64,000 bases of DNA, from positions 62,001-126,000 of the forward strand of contig CACZZL010000005.1 in the NCBI GenBank assembly GCA_902785605.1. The letters run 5' to 3'. The stretch comes from an uncultured Bacteroidales bacterium (GTDB taxonomy: Bacteria; Bacteroidota; Bacteroidia; Bacteroidales; Paludibacteraceae). Positions 32,999-40,955 of this stretch are shown here, piece by piece. The position numbers were made by a program, and so were the translations under genes. The notes below the pieces were generated by a model. That model did not search any database. It saw nothing but the letters and a program-made list of their open reading frames with translations, and was not told where the DNA came from. Each line of letters starts with the position of its first letter. Position 1 is the first letter of the stretch.

Positions 32999-33057
32999 AG
33001 AAATGAAGAAGAAAATACCCGAGAAAAAGCGAAAGCGAAGAAAAAATGCCTAAATCC

Positions 33058-33088
33058 TTGCATGTTTGCAAAATTTTTTGTATCTTTG
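33058..33088 (+). promoter_or_regulatory. promoter of the hemolysin-III-like gene
   Basis: TTG at 33058-33060, 20-base spacer, TATCTTTG at 33081-33088. The first ATG is only ten bases past the -7 box, so the mRNA would be nearly leaderless. Confidence 0.8.
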
Positions 33089-33097
33089 CAGGCTGAA

Positions 33098-33745
33098 ATG
33101 ATGAGTGGAGAAGAAAGAGCGAATACATGGACGCATTTAGTTGCGTTAATTGCCACATTGTGTGTGGCGTGGCCGTTGATCCGTTTGTCGCTGCATCCGG
33201 CGGCAGGGCCCGTTGATCCGGTTAACGTGATCGGCACGGCGCTGTTCATCGTCGGCATGACGATGATGTATCTGTCGTCTACGCTGTACCACGCTGCTAC
33301 GACGCCGAAGATCAAACACCGTCTGCGGGTGATGGACCATATATCGATCTACGTGATGATCGCCGGTTCGTACTCGCTGGTGTGCATGTCGGTCGTCGGA
33401 GGATGGGTCGGCTGGTCGCTGTTCGGGTTCCTGTGGGCGTGTGTGCTGGTGGGCTCGATCAGTAAGTTTTTTGTGCTGGGTCGGCATCCGCATATGTCGC
33501 TGGCCTTGTACCTGATGATGGGGTGGGTGGCGATCCTGGTCATCTGGCCGATGTGGAAGAACATGCCGCATAGCGCGTTCCTGTGGATCGTGGCGGAAGG
33601 AGTGCTGTACTCCATCGGTGCGTACTTCTTCAGCAAGGACGAGGACCACGCGTACTACCACGCCATCTGGCACGTGTTCATCATGCTCGGTTCGCTGAGC
33701 CATACAATAGCAACTATTTACATACTTAACAATATCGGATTATGA
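33098..33745 (+). CDS. hemolysin III / PAQR-family membrane protein
   Basis: Seven-helix integral membrane protein of about 215 residues in the YqfA/hemolysin III (PAQR) family. Family motifs are SSTLYHAAT in helix 2-3, MDHISIYVMIAGSYSL in helix 3, and YHAIWHVFIMLGSLSH in the last helix, which supply the conserved Ser, Asp and His residues thought to bind metal; some relatives have ceramidase- or lipid-hydrolase-like activity, while the pore-forming claim behind the name is weak. ATG 33098 is chosen because the promoter ends at 33088; the frame upstream is open but lacks family similarity. Stop overlaps the next ATG by four bases. Confidence 0.9.
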   Translation: MMSGEERANTWTHLVALIATLCVAWPLIRLSLHPAAGPVDPVNVIGTALFIVGMTMMYLSSTLYHAATTPKIKHRLRVMDHISIYVMIAGSYSLVCMSVVGGWVGWSLFGFLWACVLVGSISKFFVLGRHPHMSLALYLMMGWVAILVIWPMWKNMPHSAFLWIVAEGVLYSIGAYFFSKDEDHAYYHAIWHVFIMLGSLSHTIATIYILNNIGL

Positions 33746-34788
33746 AAAAATCAGTCTTATTGGCCTTGGCCCTGACGTGCGGTCTGTTCGCACAGGCACA
33801 GTTGTTGAACCCCTCTTATCTGCGCTATATCAACCAGTGGAAGGGTGTGGCCGTGCAGCAACAGCAGGAGTACGGCATCCCGGCATCGATCACGATGGCG
33901 CAGGCGCTGCTGGAGTCGGGAGCCGGTCAGAGTGAGTTGGCGGTCAATGCCCGCAATCACTTCGGCATCAAGTGCACCAACGATTGGTTCGGCGGTGTGT
34001 ATTACTACGACGATGATAGCAAAGGTGAGTGTTTCCGCACCTATCCGGATGCGGCCGAGAGTTTCCGGGACCACTCGCTGTTCCTGCAACGTCCGCGCTA
34101 TACGACCTGTTTTGAGATAGCGATTGAAGATTATGAGGGTTGGGCATATCGTCTCAAAGAGTGCGGCTATGCAACCGACAAACTGTATGCGCAGAAACTG
34201 ATTAAGATCATTCAGGACTACCGTCTGGACACCTTGACGCTGAGCAAGGCGGTGGTGCCTTCCACACAAGCCGCTGTGGCAACGGAGGATACGGTAGCCG
34301 CTGCACCGGCCCGTCGTCCGCTCAAGGCTGCGGTCGTACGTCGTGCGGAGCCGATCATGGTGATCAACAACGATCCCGAACCGCCGTATGTGGCTCCGCT
34401 CACAGCCCGTCAGGAGCGCGACAGCTTCCTGCTGATGCACCCCAAAAAGAAATTCAACGGCGTGTCGTATGTGATTGCGCGTGAGGGGGATACGTACGCG
34501 AACGTGGCGTTCCGTCTCAATGTGCGCGAGCGTGACCTGCGTGAGTGGAACGATGCGCTGGGACGTGACTTGGCTGTCGGTGACCGTATCTACATGGCCG
34601 CCAAGAAAACGGTCGGTGCCAACGAGTACGTGTGGACGCACGCCGGGCAGTCCTTGTGGCAACTGAGTCAGGAGGAGTGCGTGCAGATTCAAATCATTCA
34701 GAAACTGAACGAACTGGATTCGTCGATTCGCGTGTTCCGTACCCGTCAGAAACTGTATCTGAAGAAAGTGAAGGATGAAAATAAGTGA
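33742..34788 (+). CDS. exported glucosaminidase (GH73/FlgJ-type) with LysM domain
   Basis: Peptidoglycan hydrolase of 348 residues. Signal peptide MKKSVLLALALTCGLFAQA; GH73 N-acetylglucosaminidase domain about 25-165 (ASITMAQALLESGAGQSELA with the catalytic Glu, then RNHFGIKC and YRTYPDAAESFRDH-like block); a Pro/Ala-rich linker; then one or two LysM-like repeats (YVIAREGDTYANVAFRLNV and a degenerate one ending in RQKLYLKKVK). Similar Bacteroidota proteins cleave peptidoglycan during growth or division. Translationally coupled to the hemolysin-III-like gene and overlapping the DUF721 gene by 14 bases. Confidence 0.92.
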   Translation: MKKSVLLALALTCGLFAQAQLLNPSYLRYINQWKGVAVQQQQEYGIPASITMAQALLESGAGQSELAVNARNHFGIKCTNDWFGGVYYYDDDSKGECFRTYPDAAESFRDHSLFLQRPRYTTCFEIAIEDYEGWAYRLKECGYATDKLYAQKLIKIIQDYRLDTLTLSKAVVPSTQAAVATEDTVAAAPARRPLKAAVVRRAEPIMVINNDPEPPYVAPLTARQERDSFLLMHPKKKFNGVSYVIAREGDTYANVAFRLNVRERDLREWNDALGRDLAVGDRIYMAAKKTVGANEYVWTHAGQSLWQLSQEECVQIQIIQKLNELDSSIRVFRTRQKLYLKKVKDENK

Positions 34789-34789
34789 T
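34762..34789. repeat. short heptamer array at glucosaminidase/DUF721 junction
   Basis: About four degenerate units (aagaaag, tgaagga, tgaaaat, aagtgat) covering the tail KVKDENK, its stop and the next gene's ATG. Confidence 0.5.
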
Positions 34790-35050
34790 GCCTTGGTGGA
34801 TTTTCTCCGCGAGAGCGGTCTGGAGCAGTCGGTGCTCGCCGTGCAAGTGGAGGAAGCGTGGCCTCGCGTGATGGGAGAGACGGTGACGCACCTGACCCGC
34901 AGCGTGGAGGTCAAAGACGGCATGCTCATCGTGCGTGTCTCGTCTGCCGCGCTCAAGGCACAACTGTTTGAGAACCGGTTCGAACTCGTGCGCAAGCTCA
35001 ACGAAGCCGTCGGCGCCGAGGCCATCCGAGATTGTAGAATATTGGGATAA
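34775..35050 (+). CDS. DUF721 (DciA-like) protein
   Basis: Small 91-residue protein of the DUF721 family, recognisable from the helix SVLAVQVEEAWPRVMGETV and the beta strand pair LTRSVEVKDGMLIVRVSSAALKAQL. DUF721 proteins include DciA, the ancestral loader of the DnaB replicative helicase, so a role in replication initiation is likely but untested in this lineage. Its ATG lies inside the preceding gene (14-base overlap). The large repeat region follows directly. Confidence 0.88.
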   Translation: MKISDALVDFLRESGLEQSVLAVQVEEAWPRVMGETVTHLTRSVEVKDGMLIVRVSSAALKAQLFENRFELVRKLNEAVGAEAIRDCRILG

Positions 35051-35232
35051 TTGACGATTGGACGATTGACGAGGTACGATTGATTGTTCAATTGAAATAA
35101 TTGACGATTGGACGATTGACGAGGTACGATTGATTGTTCAATTGAAATAATTGACGATTGTTCGTAAATCGTAAATCTCTAAAAATCGTAAATAAATCGT
35201 AAATCGTAAATTTGTAAATTTGTAAATCGAAA
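35042..35232. repeat. large repeat region between DUF721 gene and mutS2
   Basis: A 50-bp unit at 35051-35100 is repeated exactly at 35101-35150 and begins a third time (35151-35160). The unit itself is built from 7-8 base subunits (attgacg, attggacg, aggtacg, attgatt). After it, 35163-35232 is a run of aaatcgt/aaatttgt subunits. The region contains no ORF and ends six bases before the mutS2 start. Confidence 0.93.
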
Positions 35233-35237
35233 ATCCG

Positions 35238-37607
35238 TTGTTTTATCCGAATAACATAGAGCAGAAGATTGACTTCACGGTGATCCGTGATGAGTTACAT
35301 CGTCGTTGTTCGTCTCCGTTAGGACGCGAACGGGTCGATGCAATGCAGATGGAGACGGATTTTGAGACGGTGCAGCACCTGCTGCTGCTCACCGACCAGA
35401 TGCGTCTGGCGGAAGCGGACCCGATGCTCACTTTTCCCCGTGGCGACATCCACGACATGCGCGAAGCGATCTCCCGTATCCGCATCGAAGGCTTGTTCCT
35501 GGACGAGGCGGAACTGGATGACCTGCGCAAGAGCCTTAGTTATGCGGTCGAACTGGAGCGGTTCTTCGGTTCGCTGGACGAGCAGCGGTATGCGCTATTG
35601 AAGGAGTTAGGACGGCCTTACGGCCTACAGGACGGCGCAGAAGCGCCTACAGGGAACCTGGGGATCTTAGGGAACCTGGTTCAGGAGATCGACCGCATCT
35701 TAGATCGGTACGGCCGTTTGGCCGATCATGCTTCGCCTGAACTGGCGCGTATCCGCAAAGAGTTGGTGAACCTGCAGGGCAGTGTCGGCCGCACCTTAGC
35801 TTCGATCCTACGGCAAGCCAAAGCGGACGGGTTGGTGGATGCCGATGCGGCGCCGACCTTGCGCGAAGGGCGTCTGGTGATTCCGGTCCCGCCCGGCTAC
35901 AAACGGAAGATTGGCGGTATCGTGCATGACGAATCGGCAACCGGTAAGACGGTCTATATCGAACCCCAACAAGTGGTGGATGCTAACAACCATATCCGTG
36001 AACTGGAAGGAGCCGAACGCCGGGAGCGCGTGCGTATCCTGCAGGCCGTGACGGAGCAGTTACGCCCGAACACGGATGCCATCTTGCACAGCCAGCAACT
36101 GCTCTCGGAAGTGGATTTTATTCGCGCGAAAGTATCGTTAGCACGGACACTCCAGGCTATTCGCCCTGAATTGGTCAACGAACCAATGCTGGAGTGGAGC
36201 GATGCCAAGCACCCGGTGCTGCTGTTGCACTACCTGCCGCAAGGCAAGACGGTCGTGCCGCTCTCGATTAAGTTGAACCGCCAAACGAACCATGTGCTCG
36301 TCATCTCCGGACCGAATGCCGGCGGTAAGTCGGTGTGCCTCAAGACGGTGGCGCTGCTGCAGTACATGCTCCAATGCGGTCTGCTGGTGCCGGTAGCGGA
36401 ACAGAGTCGAGCTGGGTTCTTCGAGCAACTGATGATCGACATCGGTGACGAGCAGTCCATCCAAGACGAACTGTCCACGTACTCGAGTCATCTGCGTAAC
36501 ATGAAGCAGTTCCTGCGTCAGGCGGATGAGCACACGCTGATCCTCATCGACGAGATGGGCACGGGTACCGAACCGCTCATCGGCGGAGCGATTGCCGAAG
36601 CGATCCTGCGCGAACTGGTGAACCGACAGGTGTTCGGCGTCATCACCACCCACTATACCAACCTCAAGCATTTTGCGGAACAGACCCCGGGTGTGGTCAA
36701 CGGCGCGATGCTGTACGACCGCGGTGCCATGCGGCCGCTGTTCCAGTTGTCCATCGGTCAGGCCGGCAGTTCGTTCGCAATCGAGATAGCCCGTCAGACC
36801 GGCTTGGGCGAACCCATCATTCAGTACGCTACCGACCTGGTCGGCGAAGAGCATATCGATTATGACAAGCAACTGCAGGACATCGCCCGCGACAAACGCT
36901 ATTGGGAGAACAAACGGCAGGCGATTCGGCAGAAAGAGAAAGTGCTCGAAGAGCGCATCGCCCAGTACGAGGAGCAGATGAGCGGGATCAAGGCGAAAAA
37001 GAAGGAGGTGCTTGAGCAGGCGCGACAGGAAGCCGAGGCGCTGCTGCAGCAGTCCAATGCCACGATCGAACGCACCATCCGTGAGATCAAAGAAGCGAAG
37101 GCGGATAAGCAGAAGACCAAAGCAGCCCGCGAGAAAGTGGAAAGTTTAAAGCAGAAAGTGGAGAAGATGGGGGCGAAAGGCGAAGGGAAAAAGGCGAATG
37201 GCGAAAGGGTAGAGGCGAATGGAGATAAGAAAGTATTCCGGGATTTCCGAGACCTGAGAGCGCTGGCGAAGAACGTACCCTCCGCTACTCCCACTACCCG
37301 GAAATCGCATACCAGTGCCGTGGTACACAGCCGTACCCTCAAGTTCGAGCGCACATTAGACCTGCGCGGCTACCGGGCAGACGAGGCGCTGGAGAAACTG
37401 ATCGCGTACATGGACGACGCGCTGATGGTCGGTGCGGGCGAGGTGACGATCCTGCACGGCACCGGTACGGGCGCACTCAAACAGCTCACCCGCGATTATC
37501 TGAACGACCTTAACCGCCAACGCCGTAAACGCGGGCAGGTGGCGATCGAGTTCGGTGACGGAGATGTCAACCACGGAGGAGCAGGGCTCACCATAGTGTA
37601 TTTATGA
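35238..37607 (+). CDS. mutS2: MutS2-type ATPase/endonuclease
   Basis: DNA-binding ATPase of 789 residues, MutS homologue 2. It has the MutS core and clamp (about 1-300), the ATPase with Walker A GPNAGGKSV near residue 355 and the Walker B-type ILIDEMGTGTEP, a long coiled coil (530-660) and a C-terminal Smr nuclease domain (LDLRGYRADEALEKL, HGTGTGAL). In other bacteria MutS2 acts in recombination control or in rescue of collided ribosomes. It appears to start with TTG at 35238, as no ATG fits; MFYPNNIEQKIDF matches the family's N-terminus. The linker before Smr (about 635-665, KGEGKKANGERVEANG) is encoded by a heptamer array. Confidence 0.94.
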   Translation: MFYPNNIEQKIDFTVIRDELHRRCSSPLGRERVDAMQMETDFETVQHLLLLTDQMRLAEADPMLTFPRGDIHDMREAISRIRIEGLFLDEAELDDLRKSLSYAVELERFFGSLDEQRYALLKELGRPYGLQDGAEAPTGNLGILGNLVQEIDRILDRYGRLADHASPELARIRKELVNLQGSVGRTLASILRQAKADGLVDADAAPTLREGRLVIPVPPGYKRKIGGIVHDESATGKTVYIEPQQVVDANNHIRELEGAERRERVRILQAVTEQLRPNTDAILHSQQLLSEVDFIRAKVSLARTLQAIRPELVNEPMLEWSDAKHPVLLLHYLPQGKTVVPLSIKLNRQTNHVLVISGPNAGGKSVCLKTVALLQYMLQCGLLVPVAEQSRAGFFEQLMIDIGDEQSIQDELSTYSSHLRNMKQFLRQADEHTLILIDEMGTGTEPLIGGAIAEAILRELVNRQVFGVITTHYTNLKHFAEQTPGVVNGAMLYDRGAMRPLFQLSIGQAGSSFAIEIARQTGLGEPIIQYATDLVGEEHIDYDKQLQDIARDKRYWENKRQAIRQKEKVLEERIAQYEEQMSGIKAKKKEVLEQARQEAEALLQQSNATIERTIREIKEAKADKQKTKAAREKVESLKQKVEKMGAKGEGKKANGERVEANGDKKVFRDFRDLRALAKNVPSATPTTRKSHTSAVVHSRTLKFERTLDLRGYRADEALEKLIAYMDDALMVGAGEVTILHGTGTGALKQLTRDYLNDLNRQRRKRGQVAIEFGDGDVNHGGAGLTIVYL
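37141..37229. repeat. heptamer tandem array inside mutS2
   Basis: About a dozen units, clearest at 37174-37222 (cgaaagg, cgaaggg, aaaaagg, cgaatgg, cgaaagg, gtagagg, cgaatgg). Encodes the linker between coiled coil and Smr domain. Confidence 0.85.
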
Positions 37608-37638
37608 AAAATGCAAAATGAAAAATGAAGAATTAAAA
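37604..37638. repeat. heptamer tandem array downstream of mutS2
   Basis: Five units (atgaaaa, atgcaaa, atgaaaa, atgaaga, attaaaa). Includes the mutS2 TGA stop at 37605-37607 and stops eight bases before the next ATG. Confidence 0.9.
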
Positions 37639-37646
37639 ATTTTTAA

Positions 37647-38360
37647 ATGCGTAGATATTTTATAATAGGTGTGATGCTGCTGGTGGCAGTTGTGGCGACG
37701 GCAGCCAATCCGGGATTCGGGGAACGAAAGTACTCCCTGACGACGATGGCGGAGTACAGTTACAACGTGAGCTGGGGGCATCACGCGAACCTGGATGTGA
37801 AGGCCCTGATGCCGATTAATCCGCATTTTGAGATGGAGGCGAAGCTCCAACTCTCGACCGCGAATGTCTATACCGGGGTGGTGCAACTCCGTCCTAAGTT
37901 CGAATTGCCCGTAGGTGAGTTGTTCATTGAGACCGACGTGCTCTACCGTGCGATTGCCCGCAACCGGATGGGCGACATGACAGCCGCTCTGGGAATCGGT
38001 TACCGAATGGATTATGTGTCGGTGACCCTGGGTATGTACGGGCGTGTGATGGCCGATTGGGACCGCAGTTGGCACTCGACAGATACGTATGTGGTGGAGC
38101 CGTTCAATCTGCTGTACCGCGTCGAGGCGTTCTGCCGGCCGCAGAACAACCCCTGGAATATATCGTTTCTCATCAGCAACGTGGATGATTATCAGATGGA
38201 GCGCTCGTGGCAACCGCTGTTCGGCATCGGTGCGTACTACGACGTGAAGGAACATTGGCGACTCGAGTTCGGTGCACAATGCAAACCGACCGGCATGTTC
38301 CATTTGGATGCTACGTTCTACGGCGCTACGCTCCGAACAGGGTTTGCGTATCGGTTTTAA
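37647..38360 (+). CDS. outer-membrane beta-barrel protein of unknown function
   Basis: Exported protein of 237 residues with signal peptide MRRYFIIGVMLLVAVVATAA. Amphipathic strands with aromatic girdles (KYSLTTMAEYSYNVSW, LGIGYRMDYVSVTLGMYGRVMADW) and a C-terminal phenylalanine (TGFAYRF) indicate an outer-membrane barrel of perhaps ten strands. No family recognised. Both ends are flanked by heptamer arrays of atgaaaa type. Confidence 0.8.
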   Translation: MRRYFIIGVMLLVAVVATAANPGFGERKYSLTTMAEYSYNVSWGHHANLDVKALMPINPHFEMEAKLQLSTANVYTGVVQLRPKFELPVGELFIETDVLYRAIARNRMGDMTAALGIGYRMDYVSVTLGMYGRVMADWDRSWHSTDTYVVEPFNLLYRVEAFCRPQNNPWNISFLISNVDDYQMERSWQPLFGIGAYYDVKEHWRLEFGAQCKPTGMFHLDATFYGATLRTGFAYRF

Positions 38361-38394
38361 TGAAAAATGAAAAATGAAAAATGAAAAATTAAGA
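38360..38394. repeat. heptamer tandem array between barrel and phosphoesterase genes
   Basis: Four perfect atgaaaa units and one attaaga, starting on the last base of the upstream stop. An in-frame ATG inside it would add MKNEKLRM to the phosphoesterase. Confidence 0.93.
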
Positions 38395-38397
38395 ATG

Positions 38398-39261
38398 ATG
38401 AGACGCTCCTATATATTTGTACTTGCAGCTTTGTTGATGCTGTCGTCGTGCAGCGAGGATTTTCCGTATGATGTAGCCGGTCTGTTCTCACCGAACGGGG
38501 AGACGGTGGCTACCCGTTTTCAGCAGTCGCAGGCGTACAACGACAGTGTGGGTGTGCAGCACCTGGACATGGGTTCGGACGATTACATCGCATATGTGTG
38601 TTCGGACAGTCATATCACGCGTACCACGCATGCGAATCTCGATACGTTTGTCGCGGTGTACAATGCCGAGACCCATCCGAAGATCGCGTTTCACTTAGGC
38701 GACCTCATTGATGCGCAGAACAACTTTGCCTGTGCCGACAGCGTGCTCGGTTTGGCGAACGGCCCGATGATGGTCACGCTGGGTAACCACGATATCTACT
38801 TCAAGCAGTGGACGATCTTCCGCTCGTATTTCCATACCTCCGCCTATTGGTTCGACACGTACAACGGCCCTAAGAAACTGGACCTGTTCATTTGTCTGGA
38901 CAGCGCAGAAGGTACCTTGGGTACGGAGCAGACGCAGTGGTTGAAGCAACTGTTGGCGGCTAAGTCGCAAGAAGGCTATCGTCATATCATCGTCTATACG
39001 CATACCCATTTCTGGAAACTGGACAACTCGCAAGAGTACACCTCTAACTTCGCGTTGGAGGAGACCTACGATCTGGCAACGCTCTTCGCTCAGTACGGCG
39101 TGGAAGCGGTGTGGTCGGGGCATCAGCATGCCCGTCAAACGGTCTTGTTCAAAGGGGTGCAGTACATGGTGACGGATGCCACCAAAGACCAAGAAAAAGG
39201 GCAGTCGTATATGACCGCCCAAATAGGAGATGAGGTGCACTATCAGTACATCTCGTTCTAA
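38398..39261 (+). CDS. calcineurin-like metallophosphoesterase lipoprotein
   Basis: Probable surface or periplasmic metallophosphoesterase of about 287 residues. Lipoprotein signal with lipobox LSSC. The dinuclear metal site motifs are in order: CSDSHI (D-x-H), HLGDLID (GD), LGNHD (GNHD), YTHTHFW and SGHQHAR (GHxH). Substrate unknown; family members hydrolyse phosphomono- or diesters. ATG at 38398 (or 38395) gives a normal signal peptide; the ATG at 38374 lies in the array. It converges on the BspA-like gene with a four-base overlap. Confidence 0.9.
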   Translation: MRRSYIFVLAALLMLSSCSEDFPYDVAGLFSPNGETVATRFQQSQAYNDSVGVQHLDMGSDDYIAYVCSDSHITRTTHANLDTFVAVYNAETHPKIAFHLGDLIDAQNNFACADSVLGLANGPMMVTLGNHDIYFKQWTIFRSYFHTSAYWFDTYNGPKKLDLFICLDSAEGTLGTEQTQWLKQLLAAKSQEGYRHIIVYTHTHFWKLDNSQEYTSNFALEETYDLATLFAQYGVEAVWSGHQHARQTVLFKGVQYMVTDATKDQEKGQSYMTAQIGDEVHYQYISF

Positions 39262-40955
39262 CGTTTCTCTTTACAACCCTTAAACGCATTCTTGCCTACC
39301 GTGATACTCGGGTCCACGATGATCGGAGTAGGCAGGTTTTTGCAGTCGAAGAACGCTTCCGTTCCGATGGATTGGATGGCATCGTTCCACACTACCTCGC
39401 GCAGACTGCGGCATTGACAGAACGCGCCGTCGCCGATATGCTGCAGCGAGTCGTTGAGAATCACTTTCTGCAGGCTGATGCATTGTGCAAACGCACCCAG
39501 ATCCAGGGACTTGAGGTTGAGCGGCAGCTTGACCTCTTCCAGCATCTTACACTCCATGAACGCGCACTCTTCAATGATGTGGATATGGTCCACGAGGGCA
39601 ATGCGGTTCAGTTGCTGGCAGTTATGGAACGCGCGTGCACCGATGCGGAATGTGCTGGCGGGGAGGTTGATTTTCTCCAGCGCTACACATCCGTCCAACG
39701 CCTCTTCACCGATGGCATAGATCCCTTCGGGCAGGTCCACACGGTAGAGTCGGGTACAACCCTGGAACGCCTGCTTGGGCAGTTCGGGCACACCTTGCGG
39801 AATCGTCACACGACGCAGGGTGATACAGCCGGCGAAAGCCTGGTCACCAAGGAACGTGAGGGTGGTCGGCAGTTCAATCTCTTCCAGTGCCGAACAACCG
39901 GCAAAAGCACCGGCTTCCAACCGACGCAAGTGTGACGGTAAGGAGATATGTTTGATGTTCCGGCAGAGGTGGAACGTAGCTTCCCGAATCACCTCCAGTT
40001 TCTCGCTCAGCACCTGCTCGGACAGACTGCCACAACCGTAGAAAACCGCCATTCCCAGTTTCTCCAGATCGGTCGGCAGCGTAGCTTTCTTGAGCGCAGG
40101 GCAGTTGTAGAAGGCGAAGTTGCCCACTTCTTTGACCGTAGCCGGAATCGTGACCGTTGACAGGTTCTCGCAGTTGTAGAACGCAGCAGCCGGGATCGCC
40201 GTGACCGTGGCGGGGATATCTACCGACTTGAGGTTCTTACGGTTCGCAAACGCCCGTTCGGCAATGAGACGAATGGGGATCTTGTTCTTGAACACGTACT
40301 GTGCCGGCAGGTCGTTGTTGGTGGCAATCAGGCAGTCGTCCAGAATGAGCGCCCCTTTCTTCCACTTCTTGTCGTTGTTGTAGATACCGCTTCCGGTGAA
40401 CGCATCCTCGCCGATGGAGGTGATGGTGGTCGGGATCACCACTTTCTGCAGGTTCTTGCAGTCGCGGAAGGTCTCGTGGTCGATGCGTGTGATGCATGTC
40501 GGCAGTTCGACCCGTTGGATCGTCTTGTTGCCCTGGAACGCTCCGGCTGCAATCAGTCGGGTCCCTTCGGGTACGATGAACTTGGGTTTGATGGCCTTGT
40601 CGGTGGCAATGAGCACGCTGTCAATCCACAGACAACCCTCGTTCCAGTTCGCTTTGTTGGACATGATTCCCGTTCCGTCAAACGCGGAGCGATAGACGCG
40701 CTGCAGGGTGGGCGGCAACACAATGGCCGTCAGGGTCTTACAACCCCTGAACGCCTTGTCCCCGATTGCGATCACGGTGTAGGTGTGTTGGCCTACGATG
40801 ATCTGCTCCGGCAGGAACAGTTCGCCCGAGGCTTTGGGAGTCGCAATCACTTCCGCGGTGAGCGTGAACTCATCCAGGCTGTAGTTGACATCCTGGTACT
40901 GCGCGTTGTTCGCAGCTACGGTACTAATCGTGCATACGGCGGCCAGCAGCATCAT
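39258..40955 (-). CDS. BspA-like leucine-rich-repeat protein
   Basis: Exported LRR_5 protein of about 565 residues. Start at 40955 gives signal peptide MMLLAAVCTISTVAANN; an upstream in-frame ATG at 40991 would extend further into the preceding gene. About 20 repeats of the BspA type run to the last residue (SITVGKNAFKGCKEKR), so unlike the other two BspA-like proteins in the window it has neither the Fn3-like domain nor the shared C-terminal tail. It overlaps the 3' end of the pectate-lyase-like gene, showing coupling. Likely adhesive or structural. Confidence 0.85.
   Translation of the reverse strand: MMLLAAVCTISTVAANNAQYQDVNYSLDEFTLTAEVIATPKASGELFLPEQIIVGQHTYTVIAIGDKAFRGCKTLTAIVLPPTLQRVYRSAFDGTGIMSNKANWNEGCLWIDSVLIATDKAIKPKFIVPEGTRLIAAGAFQGNKTIQRVELPTCITRIDHETFRDCKNLQKVVIPTTITSIGEDAFTGSGIYNNDKKWKKGALILDDCLIATNNDLPAQYVFKNKIPIRLIAERAFANRKNLKSVDIPATVTAIPAAAFYNCENLSTVTIPATVKEVGNFAFYNCPALKKATLPTDLEKLGMAVFYGCGSLSEQVLSEKLEVIREATFHLCRNIKHISLPSHLRRLEAGAFAGCSALEEIELPTTLTFLGDQAFAGCITLRRVTIPQGVPELPKQAFQGCTRLYRVDLPEGIYAIGEEALDGCVALEKINLPASTFRIGARAFHNCQQLNRIALVDHIHIIEECAFMECKMLEEVKLPLNLKSLDLGAFAQCISLQKVILNDSLQHIGDGAFCQCRSLREVVWNDAIQSIGTEAFFDCKNLPTPIIVDPSITVGKNAFKGCKEKR

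Noticed and set aside
33001..33097. N-terminal extension of the hemolysin-III-like protein from an upstream start (about 32978)
   Set aside because: The promoter lies inside this stretch and the added 40 residues are lysine-rich and unlike the family.
35051..35160. Possible CRISPR array because of exact direct repeats
   Set aside because: The 50-bp copies are contiguous with no unique spacers, and no cas gene is nearby.
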